NCBI RefSeq assembly: GCF_002892835.1
Contig: NZ_PJMB01000012.1
Location: 1-64,000 of the forward strand
Direction: 5' to 3'
Length of the DNA stretch: 64,000 bases
DNA from: Arthrobacter sp. AFG7.2
Lineage (GTDB): Bacteria; Actinomycetota; Actinomycetes; Actinomycetales; Micrococcaceae
In this document: in pieces, positions 50,066 through 58,427 of the stretch
Layout: every line of letters starts with the position of its first letter
Position numbering within the stretch: position 1 is the first letter of the stretch
The notes under the pieces: model-generated
Told to the model about the DNA's origin: nothing
What the model saw: only the letters and a program-made list of their open reading frames with translations
Database searches by the model: none
Made by a program: the position numbers and the translations under genes

Positions 50066-50590
50066 ATGTCACGGGAAACCCGAACGCCGCCAGCGAAGGC
50101 GGCCCGCAGCGCAGCCCGGGCGCCCGCCTTCCTGTTCGGGATGGGAGTGGGGGGTTTCGTGGACGGCATCGTCCTGCACCAGCTGCTGCAGTGGCATCAC
50201 ATGCTCAGCCATACCGAAAGCGGCAGTAGCAAGACCGTGCCGGGGCTGGAGCTGAACACCCTGGCGGACGGCCTGTTCCACAGTGCCATGTGGGTGCTGG
50301 TGGTTGCTGCCGCTGCCCTGGCCGTCCGCGCCCGGCAGCAGGGCCGGCTGTCTCCCAGCTGGCGGTTCCACACGGGGCTGGTCCTGGCCGGCTGGGGGGT
50401 CTTCAACATCATCGAAGGTTTGGTCAACCATCAGCTGTTGCAGATCCACCACGTCCGTGACGATCTCGGCGGACCACTCGCGTGGGATCTCGGATTCCTG
50501 GCTGTCAGCGTACTCCTGGCTGTGGGCGGCTGGCTTCTGTTTCGGGGTAGCCAAATGTCTGGAAAAATCGGCGCACCTGACGCAGGATAG
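50066..50590 (+). CDS. DUF2243 membrane protein
   Basis: 174-aa integral membrane protein with four hydrophobic segments. Paired His motifs GIVLHQLLQWHHMLSH and LVNHQLLQIHHVRDD suggest metal or heme coordination within the membrane. ATG 50066 with GGGGGAG. The stop overlaps the stress box upstream of manganese catalase. Function unknown. Confidence 0.85.
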   Translation: MSRETRTPPAKAARSAARAPAFLFGMGVGGFVDGIVLHQLLQWHHMLSHTESGSSKTVPGLELNTLADGLFHSAMWVLVVAAAALAVRARQQGRLSPSWRFHTGLVLAGWGVFNIIEGLVNHQLLQIHHVRDDLGGPLAWDLGFLAVSVLLAVGGWLLFRGSQMSGKIGAPDAG

Positions 50591-50600
50591 TAAGCATGCT
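50588..50600 (+). promoter_or_regulatory. Candidate stress-promoter box (TAGTAAGCATGCT) upstream of manganese catalase
   Basis: Same 13-mer as at 1614-1626. It starts at the TAG stop of DUF2243 and lies 68 nt before the manganese catalase ATG. Confidence 0.4.
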
Positions 50601-50667
50601 GATTAAATCGGCTGCCGGAACCTATCGGTTCGAACAAATCCAAATGTGAGCTCGAGAGGACATACTC

Positions 50668-51552
50668 ATGGTTTTCTTTCACAAGCAGGAACTTCAATAC
50701 AGGGCCACCCCGGATAAGCCGGACGCGGTGTACGCCCGGAAACTGCAGGAAGTGCTCGGCGGCCAGTACGGCGAAATCACCGTGGCCATGCAGTACTCGT
50801 TCCAGGCCTGGAACGCCCACATGCCCGGCAAATACCGGGACATGCTCTTCGGAATCGGCGCGGAGGAATTCGGCCACGTGGAGATGCTGGCCACCATGAT
50901 CGCCCAGCTGCTGGAGAAGGCGCCGCTGGGCATCACTGAGGACGCCGTCCAGGCCGATCCGACTGTTGCAGCCATCGTGGGCGGAACCGACGTCCAGTCG
51001 GCCATCGTCGCCGGCGCCGGCGTGCGCCCGGTGGACAGCAACGGCAACCCCTGGCAGGGCAGCTACATTACTGCCAGCGGCAACATGCTCGCGGACTTCT
51101 GGGCCAACGCCAACGCTGAGATGCAGGGCCGCCTGCAGGTGGCGCGGCTCTACCACATGACGGACGATCACGGCATCCGCGATATGTTGTCCTTCCTGCT
51201 GGCCAGGGACACCATGCACCAGAACCAGTGGATCGCGGCGGCCAAGGAGCTGCAGGAAGAAGGCCACGAGAACTTCCCGGTGCCCAGCAACTTCCCCATC
51301 AACAAAGAAATGCGGGACGTCGCGTACGAGTACCGGAACTTCTCAGACGGCCAGGCTGCGGCAGAAGGCTCGTGGGCCAAGGGTCCATCGCCTGACGGCC
51401 TCGGCGAGTTCAGCTACGTGGCGAACCCGGACTCCGGCGTCCCAATGCCGCCGCCCACACACCCGGACTCCCGCTTCTACGGCACCACCGAGCTGCCGAA
51501 CACCATGGAGAAGATGGCCGGGACCATCCAGGACAAGCTGCACAAGGAGTAG
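50668..51552 (+). CDS. Manganese catalase
   Basis: 294-aa dimanganese catalase that dismutates hydrogen peroxide. Metal ligands are visible as Glu of GGQYGEITVAMQY, Glu and His of GIGAEEFGHVEML, and Glu/His in the second helix pair (AEMQGRL, RDTMHQNQW). C-terminal tail PDSRFYGTTELPNTMEKMAG. ATG 50668 with GAGAGGA. Monocistronic, likely stress-induced given its upstream box shared with csbD. Confidence 0.93.
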   Translation: MVFFHKQELQYRATPDKPDAVYARKLQEVLGGQYGEITVAMQYSFQAWNAHMPGKYRDMLFGIGAEEFGHVEMLATMIAQLLEKAPLGITEDAVQADPTVAAIVGGTDVQSAIVAGAGVRPVDSNGNPWQGSYITASGNMLADFWANANAEMQGRLQVARLYHMTDDHGIRDMLSFLLARDTMHQNQWIAAAKELQEEGHENFPVPSNFPINKEMRDVAYEYRNFSDGQAAAEGSWAKGPSPDGLGEFSYVANPDSGVPMPPPTHPDSRFYGTTELPNTMEKMAGTIQDKLHKE

Positions 51553-51569
51553 CCCCGGGTGCGTCCTGC

Positions 51570-51665
51570 GACGCGCGCGCTCTTCTCCGATGCGCAGACT
51601 CGTTTCCGACCCGCCTATTCGCTGGCGCGCCCGCAATATCGGGTGCGCCAGCGGATTTGCGTGTC
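51570..51665. repeat. Dispersed palindromic element, copy 3
   Basis: A leading GACGCGCGCG, then GATGCGCAGACTC 19 nt later, and a right arm TGCGCCAGCGGATTTGCGTGTC. It contains an additional perfect hairpin GCTGGCGC...GCGCCAGC (51621-51652). Lies between the convergent manganese catalase and ctaD genes. Confidence 0.6.
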
Positions 51666-51704
51666 GGAATGTCTTTCCGGTGTCGGGAAAGGTGTGGGGG
51701 CAGC

Positions 51705-51742
51705 ACGACGGCGGCCCCCGCCTGAACGAGGGCCGCCGTCGT
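51705..51742. terminator. Terminator between manganese catalase and ctaD
   Basis: Perfect stem ACGACGGCGGCCC/GGGCCGCCGTCGT with a 12-nt loop between convergent genes; likely terminates ctaC-ctaD. Confidence 0.8.
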
Positions 51743-51759
51743 AGTTGCCTGTTGCCGCG

Positions 51760-53511
51760 TTACTCGTTGGGGTTCGGGCTGCGGACGTCGCGTTCGCCGA
51801 TGTCTGCCGCACCCAGGACGTCCGCTGCCGGGCCGTGCGCCGGCGGGTGCAGGCGCACGCTGAGCTCGGGGTGGTGCAGGTCCAGTGCGGGCCGCTCGGA
51901 GCGGATCCGGGGGAGCGAGGTGAAGTTGTGCCGGGGCGGCGGGCAGGAGGTGGCCCACTCCAGTGAGGCGCCGAAGCCCCACGGATCGTCCACGGTGACC
52001 TTTTTCCCGGTCCGCCACGTGATGTAGACGTTCCAGAGGAACGGGATCATCGAGACGCCCAGCAGGTAGGAACCGATCGTTGAAAACTGGTTCATCGGGG
52101 TGAAGGCGTCCTCCGGCATGTAGTCAGCGTACCGGCGGGGCATGCCCAGGACGCCCAGCCAGTGCTGCACCAGGAACGTTGCGTGGAAGCCCAGGAACAG
52201 GAGCCAGAAGTGGATCTTGCCCAGGCGCTCGTTCAGCATGGTTCCGGTGAACTTGGGCCACCAGAAGTAGAACCCGGCGAACATCGCAAACACGACGGTG
52301 CCGAACACCACGTAATGGAAGTGCGCCACCACGAAGTAGGTGTCCGAGACGTGGAAGTCCATCGGGGGCGACGCCAGGATGATGCCGGTCAGGCCGCCGA
52401 AGAGGAACGTTGCCAGGAACCCCATGCTCCACAGCATCGGCGTTTCAAAGGTGAGCGAACCGCCCCACATGGTGCCGATCCAGTTGAAGAACTTCACGCC
52501 CGTGGGCACTGCGATCAGCATGGTCATAAAGGCGAAGAACGGCAGGAACACTGCGCCGGTAACGTACATATGGTGTGCCCAGACCGTCACAGACAGGGCG
52601 GCGATGGCGATGGAGGCGTAGACAATGCCTTTGTACCCGAAGATCGGTTTGCGGCTGAAGACCGGGAAGATTTCCGAAACGATGCCGAAAAACGGCAGGG
52701 CGATGATGTATACCTCGGGGTGGCCGAAGAACCAGAACAGGTGCTGCCAGAGGATGGCACCGCCGTTGGCGGGATCGAAGATGTGGGCACCGAACTTTCG
52801 GTCGGCACCCAGCGCGAACAGGGCGGCGGCCAGCGGCGGGAACGCCATCAGCACCAGGATTGCAGTGATGAGGATGTTCCACGTGAAGATCGGCATCCGC
52901 CACATGGTCAATCCGGGGGCACGCATGCAGATGATGGTGGTGATGAAGTTGACCGCGCCCAGAATGGTGCCAAAGCCGGACAAGGCCAGGCCGAAGACCC
53001 AGAGGTCCCCGCCCACGCCGGGGGTGAAGGTGGTGTTGGACAGCGGCGCGTAGGCGAACCAGCCAAAGGATGCGGCACCCTGCGGGGTGATGAAGCCGGA
53101 CACCGCAATGGTGGAGCCGAAGAGGAAAAACCAGAAGGCCAGCGCGTTCAACCGCGGGAAAGCCACATCCGGGGCACCGATCTGCAGAGGCATGATCACG
53201 TTCGCGAAACCCGCAAACAGGGGGGTGGCGAACATGAGCAGCATCATGGTGCCGTGCATGGTGAACAGTTGGTTGTACTGTTCCTTGGTCTGCAGGATCT
53301 GCATGCCGGGCTCGAACAGCTCCGCGCGGATGATCAATGCCATCACGCCTGCCAGGATGAAGAACACAAACGAGGAAATCAGGTACATATACCCGATGGT
53401 CTTGTGGTCGGTGGAGGTAATCCAGCTGACCACAATGCTTCCCTTGGTCCGCCTGACCGTGGACGGCGCAGCGGTTGCCGACGTCATTCCCGTGTTCTGG
53501 GTAGCGGTCAT
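51760..53511 (-). CDS. ctaD: Cytochrome c oxidase subunit I
   Basis: 583-aa aa3-type oxidase catalytic subunit. Twelve membrane helices. Heme a ligand in [12 protein letters not shown], the cross-linked His-Tyr and CuB ligand in [16 protein letters not shown], CuB His pair [10 protein letters not shown], and heme ligands in [13 protein letters not shown] 53511 overlaps the ctaC stop (TAATG). Reduces oxygen and pumps protons. Confidence 0.96.
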   Translation of the reverse strand: MTATQNTGMTSATAAPSTVRRTKGSIVVSWITSTDHKTIGYMYLISSFVFFILAGVMALIIRAELFEPGMQILQTKEQYNQLFTMHGTMMLLMFATPLFAGFANVIMPLQIGAPDVAFPRLNALAFWFFLFGSTIAVSGFITPQGAASFGWFAYAPLSNTTFTPGVGGDLWVFGLALSGFGTILGAVNFITTIICMRAPGLTMWRMPIFTWNILITAILVLMAFPPLAAALFALGADRKFGAHIFDPANGGAILWQHLFWFFGHPEVYIIALPFFGIVSEIFPVFSRKPIFGYKGIVYASIAIAALSVTVWAHHMYVTGAVFLPFFAFMTMLIAVPTGVKFFNWIGTMWGGSLTFETPMLWSMGFLATFLFGGLTGIILASPPMDFHVSDTYFVVAHFHYVVFGTVVFAMFAGFYFWWPKFTGTMLNERLGKIHFWLLFLGFHATFLVQHWLGVLGMPRRYADYMPEDAFTPMNQFSTIGSYLLGVSMIPFLWNVYITWRTGKKVTVDDPWGFGASLEWATSCPPPRHNFTSLPRIRSERPALDLHHPELSVRLHPPAHGPAADVLGAADIGERDVRSPNPNE

Positions 53512-54398
53512 TACGGTTCCGTCCTTTGCTGTGCCTCTTCCAGTGCCGGGCGTGCCGGGTTGCGGTCGTATTCGTCGCCGAGGATGCCGGTGTTCCCGCG
53601 GGAGCGGAGCTCGCTGATGTGGCTGTCGTACTCCTGCTGGCTCACCACCCGGACCTTGAAGAGCATCTCGGAATGGTATTCACCGCACAGCTCGGCGCAC
53701 TTGCCGGTGAATTCACCGGTGCGGGTGGGAGTGATGTTGATGTACGGGTCAAACTGGTTTTCGCCCGGATACATGTCCCGCTTCTGGAGGAACTCCACCA
53801 CCCAGAAGGAATGCTGGACATCGCGGGAGTTCACCCGGATTTCCACTTTCTTGTCCACCGGCAGGTACAGGGTGGGCAACCGGTCCGGAGTACCCCAGTT
53901 GCCGTCCAGGTGGGCTTGCTGCCCTGGATCCTCGTGGACGTCTTCCTTGACGTAGTTGAAGTCCCAGGACCACTGCTTGCCGCGGACGTCGATCACCACA
54001 TCAGGGTCCGGGTAGCGGGTATCGATGGCGCGCTGATCACGGTCAGTGAATACAAAAAGGACGCCCACAATCATGATGGGGACCGAGAGGTAGAAGACTT
54101 CCAGTGGCAGGTTGTAGCTCATTTGTGCTGGAAAGCCGACGGTGTTCTTCCTGCGGCGGTAGGCCACGATCACCCAGATCATGAGGCCCCAGGTGATCAC
54201 GCCGATGATGAGGGCGGCAATCCAGGAGTTGACCCACAGGTCGGTGATAAGGGGCGTTTTGTCGGTAGTGTCGCGCTCGCCAGGGAGCCAGCCGCGCTGG
54301 ACTTCCGCTGAGCAGGACGTTGTAGCCAGCAACAGCCCGAAGGTGGCTGCCAGCGCCGCCGGCTTCCGCCATTTAGGAAAGTGTTGTGTTGTACCCAC
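53511..54398 (-). CDS. ctaC: Cytochrome c oxidase subunit II
   Basis: 295-aa subunit with the CuA site. N-terminal lipobox-like [14 protein letters not shown], two membrane helices (about 50-120), then a cupredoxin domain with the CuA motif [17 protein letters not shown] 54398 with GGAGGG at 8 nt is preferred; ATG 54437 would extend the N-terminus by 13 residues. First gene of ctaC-ctaD. Confidence 0.94.
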   Translation of the reverse strand: MGTTQHFPKWRKPAALAATFGLLLATTSCSAEVQRGWLPGERDTTDKTPLITDLWVNSWIAALIIGVITWGLMIWVIVAYRRRKNTVGFPAQMSYNLPLEVFYLSVPIMIVGVLFVFTDRDQRAIDTRYPDPDVVIDVRGKQWSWDFNYVKEDVHEDPGQQAHLDGNWGTPDRLPTLYLPVDKKVEIRVNSRDVQHSFWVVEFLQKRDMYPGENQFDPYINITPTRTGEFTGKCAELCGEYHSEMLFKVRVVSQQEYDSHISELRSRGNTGILGDEYDRNPARPALEEAQQRTEP

Positions 54399-54568
54399 TG
54401 AGGATCCCTCCGGATTGCTCCAGAGGCCCAACTGCATGAGCCCACGCCTCCGAGGTGCGGCAGGAGGCTTGTGCCCACAGTAGCGCGGGCAGGATGCTGA
54501 GGGAAGTGGTTGTGCTGCAACTGGAACAAGGGCTGGAACCAGTCAGCCGTGTGGGAAAGGAGGCCACC

Positions 54569-55384
54569 GTGAGGGTGGCAGTTGGACAGTTCGCCGCGGG
54601 CGTGGACAGCGGTGAAAATACGACGGCGGCAGGCCGGCTTATCGAGGCCGCGGCACGGGCGGGCGCGGAGCTGGTACTCCTGCCCGAGTCCAGCCTGTAC
54701 GCCACCGCCGACGGGTCGAAGGCCATCGCAGCCATAGCGGAGGACCTGGACGGGCCTTTCGTGGCCGCCGTCGCCGGCCTGGCCAGGAAACATGGAATCG
54801 CCGTGGTGGTAGGCACCTACGAGAAGAACCCGGACGGGTTGCCGTTCAACACGCTGGTGGCGCTGGACGGCCACGGCGGGATGCTGGGCTGCTACCGCAA
54901 AGTCCACCTCTACGATGCATTCGGTTACCGGGAAAGCGAGGGAATCTCCGCCGGAAACCCCGGGGAGCCGCTGGTATTCAGCCTGGGCGGCTTCAGGTTT
55001 GGTGCGTTCACCTGCTACGACCTACGGTTCCCGGAGAGCGCCCGGACCGCGGTTGACGCTGGGGCGGACGTCCTGCTGGTTCCGGCCATGTGGATCAGGG
55101 GACCGGGCAAGGAGGACCACTGGAACACGCTGCTCAAGGCCAGGGCCATCGAGAACACTGCCTACGTCCTGGCCGCCAACCAGAACGGGCCTTTGGCCAC
55201 AGGGTATTCCGTGGCGGTAGATCCGGCGGGGGTGGTGGTGGCCAATGCCGGTGACGAGGCGGGACTCATCATCACGGACCTCAGCCAGGAGCGGCTCAGC
55301 CGGGTCCGCAGGCAGGTGCCGGTGCTGGACAACCGCCGCTACGCCGTCGTTCCCCACGCTGTGAAGCGACGCGGCGCAACCTGA
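54569..55384 (+). CDS. Carbon-nitrogen hydrolase (nitrilase/omega-amidase family)
   Basis: 271-aa nitrilase-superfamily amidase. The Glu-Lys-Cys triad is visible: Glu in LVLLPESSLYA, Lys in GCYRKVHLYDAFGYRES, Cys in FTCYDLRFPE, with a further Glu near DHWNTLLKARAIEN. Hydrolyses non-peptide C-N bonds, probably a deaminated glutathione or omega-amide. GTG 54569 with AAAGGAGG. Divergent from ctaC. Confidence 0.9.
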   Translation: MRVAVGQFAAGVDSGENTTAAGRLIEAAARAGAELVLLPESSLYATADGSKAIAAIAEDLDGPFVAAVAGLARKHGIAVVVGTYEKNPDGLPFNTLVALDGHGGMLGCYRKVHLYDAFGYRESEGISAGNPGEPLVFSLGGFRFGAFTCYDLRFPESARTAVDAGADVLLVPAMWIRGPGKEDHWNTLLKARAIENTAYVLAANQNGPLATGYSVAVDPAGVVVANAGDEAGLIITDLSQERLSRVRRQVPVLDNRRYAVVPHAVKRRGAT

Positions 55385-55405
55385 CCCCGGTCAGAGGGAC
55401 CGGGG
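55385..55405 (+). terminator. Terminator of the nitrilase gene
   Basis: CCCCGGTC/GACCGGGG stem directly at the stop codon of the upstream gene with a 5-nt loop. Confidence 0.65.
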
Positions 55406-55526
55406 CGTGAAACGCAGCGCAAAGTGGTTCAGTGTCCCCGGCAGTGGAAGCAGCTGACCGGCCCGGCACTGAAGGGAACCACCCCCCAGTAGCCAGCTGG
55501 AACAGGGCAGACTGGCACCCTGAATG

Positions 55527-55889
55527 TCAGCCCTCTGCGTCCGGGCCCCCCGTGTTCATTCCGCCGTGGCCGCCCTGGGAACGGCCTGCAACGTTCCCGC
55601 TCCCTTCATCAGCCGGACCCTCAATGCCGGAACGCCCGAACTGGTCCGAGTACGGTGCGCGGAGCGGCGGTTTCTCATCGATGATCTCGTTCGCTGCCAT
55701 GGCCAGCAGGTCGCGCTGGGTAGCGGGCAAGGAAATCAGTCCCTGGACGTACGCGTGGACTTCATACTCACCGGCCGAGCCGCTCATGCTGAAATACCGG
55801 AGCCAAAGATCACCAATGGTGATATCAGCCGCATGCAAGGCATCGCAGAGCCGGCTGCGCTGTTCCGGTTCATGCGCATCGAAGCCCAA
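55527..55889 (-). CDS. Hypothetical protein, ANTAR operon
   Basis: 120-aa protein with an N-terminal helical domain (about 1-75, SRLCDALHAADITIGDLWLRYFSMSG) and a Gly-rich tail (GGHGGMNTGGPDAEG). No family recognised. 6 nt after the GAF-ANTAR gene, last in a four-gene operon. Confidence 0.68.
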   Translation of the reverse strand: MGFDAHEPEQRSRLCDALHAADITIGDLWLRYFSMSGSAGEYEVHAYVQGLISLPATQRDLLAMAANEIIDEKPPLRAPYSDQFGRSGIEGPADEGSGNVAGRSQGGHGGMNTGGPDAEG

Positions 55890-55895
55890 GGCCCC

Positions 55896-56633
55896 TCACC
55901 TCTCCGCAGGCGGCACCCTGGTGATCAGATTTTCGCTGATCTCGTCCAGGGGAACGCCTGCCATCCGCGCGTTTTTTATCATCTGCTGCATCGCCATGTC
56001 CTGGCTGATGCCCTGGCGTTCCATGAGCACCCCGCAGGCCTGGTTGATGGTGTCCCTGCTGGCCAGGGCCGCTTTGAGCTGCTCCGTCATCCGCAGGGGC
56101 GCCTCTGTGGCTTGGATGTGGGCCAGGAGCGTCGCCGCTGTCCCTGCGAAGAGGGACAGCGTGGCGCCCGTGCTTTCGTCGTACTGCCCTGGCACGGCAG
56201 AGTAGATTTTCAAGGCACCGAGTGCATCCTTGCCGGCGAGCAGTGGCGCGCTGACCACCGAGCGGACGGGCAGTGCCTCCACTGCCGTCCGCCAGGCAGG
56301 CCACCGCTCGTCCGTGTGGACGTCGTCAATGACGACAACCTGCTCAGTTGCCCAGGCGGTCAGGCAGGGGCCCTCACCCAGTTCGTACTGGGCGGTGTCC
56401 GCCTGCTTTACCAAGCCATCAGTAAACCCGCTGCTCGTGCGGCGTCCTTCCCGGTCCAGGAGCGAAACGCCTGTTCCTGCGGCCCCCGGCATGGATTCCT
56501 TGATGGCCTGGGCCAGAAGATGGACGGCGCGGTCCACCTTCTCCTCCGTCAGCAGGAGCCCCCGGATCCGCCCAATCGTTATGGTCAGTTCATCAAGGGG
56601 GAGCTGGCCCATGCCCTCCGTGGTGTAATTCAC
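55896..56633 (-). CDS. GAF-ANTAR regulator 2
   Basis: 245-aa regulator. GAF domain (about 20-180) with GTGVSLLDREGRRTSSGFTD and ELGEGPCLTAWATEQVVVIDDV. ANTAR domain (about 190-240) with ASRDTINQACGVLMERQGISQDMAMQQMIKNARM. GTG 56633 overlaps the preceding stop by 4 bp (GTGA). RNA-binding antiterminator; target unknown. Confidence 0.87.
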   Translation of the reverse strand: MNYTTEGMGQLPLDELTITIGRIRGLLLTEEKVDRAVHLLAQAIKESMPGAAGTGVSLLDREGRRTSSGFTDGLVKQADTAQYELGEGPCLTAWATEQVVVIDDVHTDERWPAWRTAVEALPVRSVVSAPLLAGKDALGALKIYSAVPGQYDESTGATLSLFAGTAATLLAHIQATEAPLRMTEQLKAALASRDTINQACGVLMERQGISQDMAMQQMIKNARMAGVPLDEISENLITRVPPAER

Positions 56634-56899
56634 GGCTGATCCGGGATCTCCACTTGGAACCCGCACGGGCAGTGCAGGACGCGGGTGGCAAGGTAGACCA
56701 CAAGGGCCTCCGGCAGTTGCTTGTCATCGTGGCGGTGGATGAAGCTCAGGTCCGTACCGGCGCGTGTCATGGGCTCGCCGCAGTGAATGTATTGTCCACC
56801 CACACTCAGCAGGTCAGCGGTGTCTGCGTCGCGGCGGGGGCGCCTGGCCGGGACTGGCCCGTCCGGCCAGGCGCGGTAGCCGTCCGATTGCAGTGTCAT
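56630..56899 (-). CDS. Small Cys-containing protein of unknown function
   Basis: 89-aa protein with Cys pairs in YIHCGEPMTRAG and LHCPCGFQVEIPDQP, possibly one metal site. Hydrophilic N-terminus with many Arg. Overlaps both neighbours (TGATG and GTGA), so it is translationally coupled with the ANTAR regulator. Family not recognised. Confidence 0.7.
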   Translation of the reverse strand: MTLQSDGYRAWPDGPVPARRPRRDADTADLLSVGGQYIHCGEPMTRAGTDLSFIHRHDDKQLPEALVVYLATRVLHCPCGFQVEIPDQP

Positions 56900-57183
56900 C
56901 AGGCCACGGCCGGATAGCTGCTGACAATGTACGCGGCCGCCGCAGGCCCGGTCATGTGCAGCCGGATGTCGTGGACATCCACCCCGCAGCGCTGCATTCC
57001 TGCCCGGAACGCCTGGTCTGACTTGGGCTGTATTCCACGGAGCTCGGCCCAGCTGACGTACAGGCCGTAGAGGCAATCAGGTCCGAGTGTGGAGTCGGTG
57101 GAGGGGTCGAAAACAGTTGCTTCATTGAGGAACTGCTGGAAGTGCGAGGTTGCCACTTGAGGCTCATTCCGCTTCTGCATCAT
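56899..57183 (-). CDS. Small protein with primase-associated winged-helix-like motif
   Basis: 94-aa protein (MMQKRNEPQVATSHFQQFLNEATVF...). The stretch DCLYGLYVSWAELRGIQPKSDQAFRAGMQRCGVDV resembles the winged-helix region of phage D5-type primase/ATPases (LY..Y..WC...G...LS...F...L...G). First gene of the operon. DNA or RNA binding is inference. Confidence 0.65.
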   Translation of the reverse strand: MMQKRNEPQVATSHFQQFLNEATVFDPSTDSTLGPDCLYGLYVSWAELRGIQPKSDQAFRAGMQRCGVDVHDIRLHMTGPAAAAYIVSSYPAVA

Positions 57184-57431
57184 GTGCCGCCGGTTGGCTA
57201 CAGCGGCTGCTCCTGCGGCCTGTGCAGAGGGGTCGGGAGGGTCCGGGGGATGAGCCCCGTCACACTTCGAATGTACCTGTGCCGGAGGGGGAAGTACAGC
57301 TTGAGCCGGACACGTGCCGCACCCGGCTGCTCTGCCGCACCGCCGTCACGATGAAGAAAAGGCTTCCCAGATATTCATAAGGGTGCTTATTATTGATTCT
57401 CTTGGCGGCAAGCAGAGCCCGCCGGCATATC

Positions 57432-57459
57432 TTCCTTCCTGGGCAGTGCCAGGAAGGAA
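57432..57459 (+). promoter_or_regulatory. Perfect 11-bp-stem hexaloop hairpin in the 5' leader
   Basis: TTCCTTCCTGG, loop GCAGTG, CCAGGAAGGAA. Located 16 nt before the phosphodiesterase ATG; its right arm carries AGGAAGGAA, which would be masked when folded. It has no U-run. Possible regulatory hairpin. Confidence 0.5.
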
Positions 57460-57475
57460 CCGCTGAAAGGCTCTC

Positions 57476-58396
57476 ATGCAGTATTTCCAGTCGGAGCACG
57501 CGTCTCCACAGCACGTGCTGGTCCATGTCAGCGACCCGCATTTCGTTGCCGAAGGGCTGCTGTACGGGGAGACCGACCCCCAGCTGGGGCTGGTGGAGGT
57601 GCTCGACGCCATCGAGGCCAGCGGCATTGGGCCGGAGGCCATCATTTTTTCCGGTGACCTGACGGACAAGGGAAGCCCGGAGGCGTACCGGCAGTTGCGG
57701 GCCATCTGCGACGCCTACGCCCACAGGATGGGCACGCGCATCATCTGGGCCATGGGCAACCACGATGAGCGGGAGAGCTTCCAGAGCCTGCTGCTGGACG
57801 AGGCGCCGCTGCCGAAGCCGGTGGACCGCCGCTACAACCTTGGCGGGCTGCGGGTACTGGTGCTTGATTCCTCCACGCCCGGCTTCCATCACGGCGAGGT
57901 CAGCGGGGACCAGCTGCGCTGGCTGGCGGCGGAACTTGAAACAGCGTCCGACGACGGCACCCTCCTGGTGATCCACCACCCGCCGGTGCCTCCGGTACAG
58001 GACCTCGGGGTGCTGTCCGAGCTGAGGAACCAGGAGAGCCTGGCTGCGGTACTGGAGGGCAGTGACGTGATCGGCATCCTGTCCGGCCACACGCACTACT
58101 CCGCCTTCTCCATCTTTGCGAATATCCCGGTGTCAGTGGCGTCGGCCACCAGCTACACCCAGGACCTTGCCCTGCCCCCGGACGCCATGCAGGCCCGGAA
58201 CGGTGCACGGTCCTTCAACCTGGTCCGGATCCACAACAGGACATTCGTCTCGGCAGTGGTTCCGGTCGGCGCCCACCCCGCGTTCGGTGAACCAGTTACC
58301 GCCGAAGAGACCCGACGCCGGCTCGAGGCAGCCGGCGTCGAGATCCCCCAAGAAGCCACCAACCCCACGGGAGGCACCCTCAGCGGCCACAGGTAG
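57476..58396 (+). CDS. Metallophosphoesterase, CpdA-like phosphodiesterase
   Basis: 306-aa calcineurin-like enzyme. Metal-ligand motifs in order: HVSDPHFVAEG, IIFSGDLTDKG, AMGNHDER, LVIHHPPVP and LSGHTHYS. Resembles class III cyclic nucleotide phosphodiesterases (CpdA/Rv0805). ATG 57476 with AAAGG. Transcribed with the downstream glycopolymer genes or just ahead of them (31-bp gap). Confidence 0.9.
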   Translation: MQYFQSEHASPQHVLVHVSDPHFVAEGLLYGETDPQLGLVEVLDAIEASGIGPEAIIFSGDLTDKGSPEAYRQLRAICDAYAHRMGTRIIWAMGNHDERESFQSLLLDEAPLPKPVDRRYNLGGLRVLVLDSSTPGFHHGEVSGDQLRWLAAELETASDDGTLLVIHHPPVPPVQDLGVLSELRNQESLAAVLEGSDVIGILSGHTHYSAFSIFANIPVSVASATSYTQDLALPPDAMQARNGARSFNLVRIHNRTFVSAVVPVGAHPAFGEPVTAEETRRRLEAAGVEIPQEATNPTGGTLSGHR

Positions 58397-58427
58397 CGGC
58401 CACCCACCAGTAACGAAAGGACCAGCC

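Noticed and set aside
52162..53955. 597-codon plus-strand open frame opposite ctaD/ctaC
   Set aside because: Antisense of cytochrome oxidase genes, with an improbable Glu/Gly/His composition and no recognisable domain.
131..54640. ACGACGGCGG 10-mer as a dedicated repeat family
   Set aside because: It recurs in terminator stems (23525-23570, 26796-26830, 51705-51742) but also inside genes (2258, 54620) and fits codon and GC bias, so no separate element is claimed.
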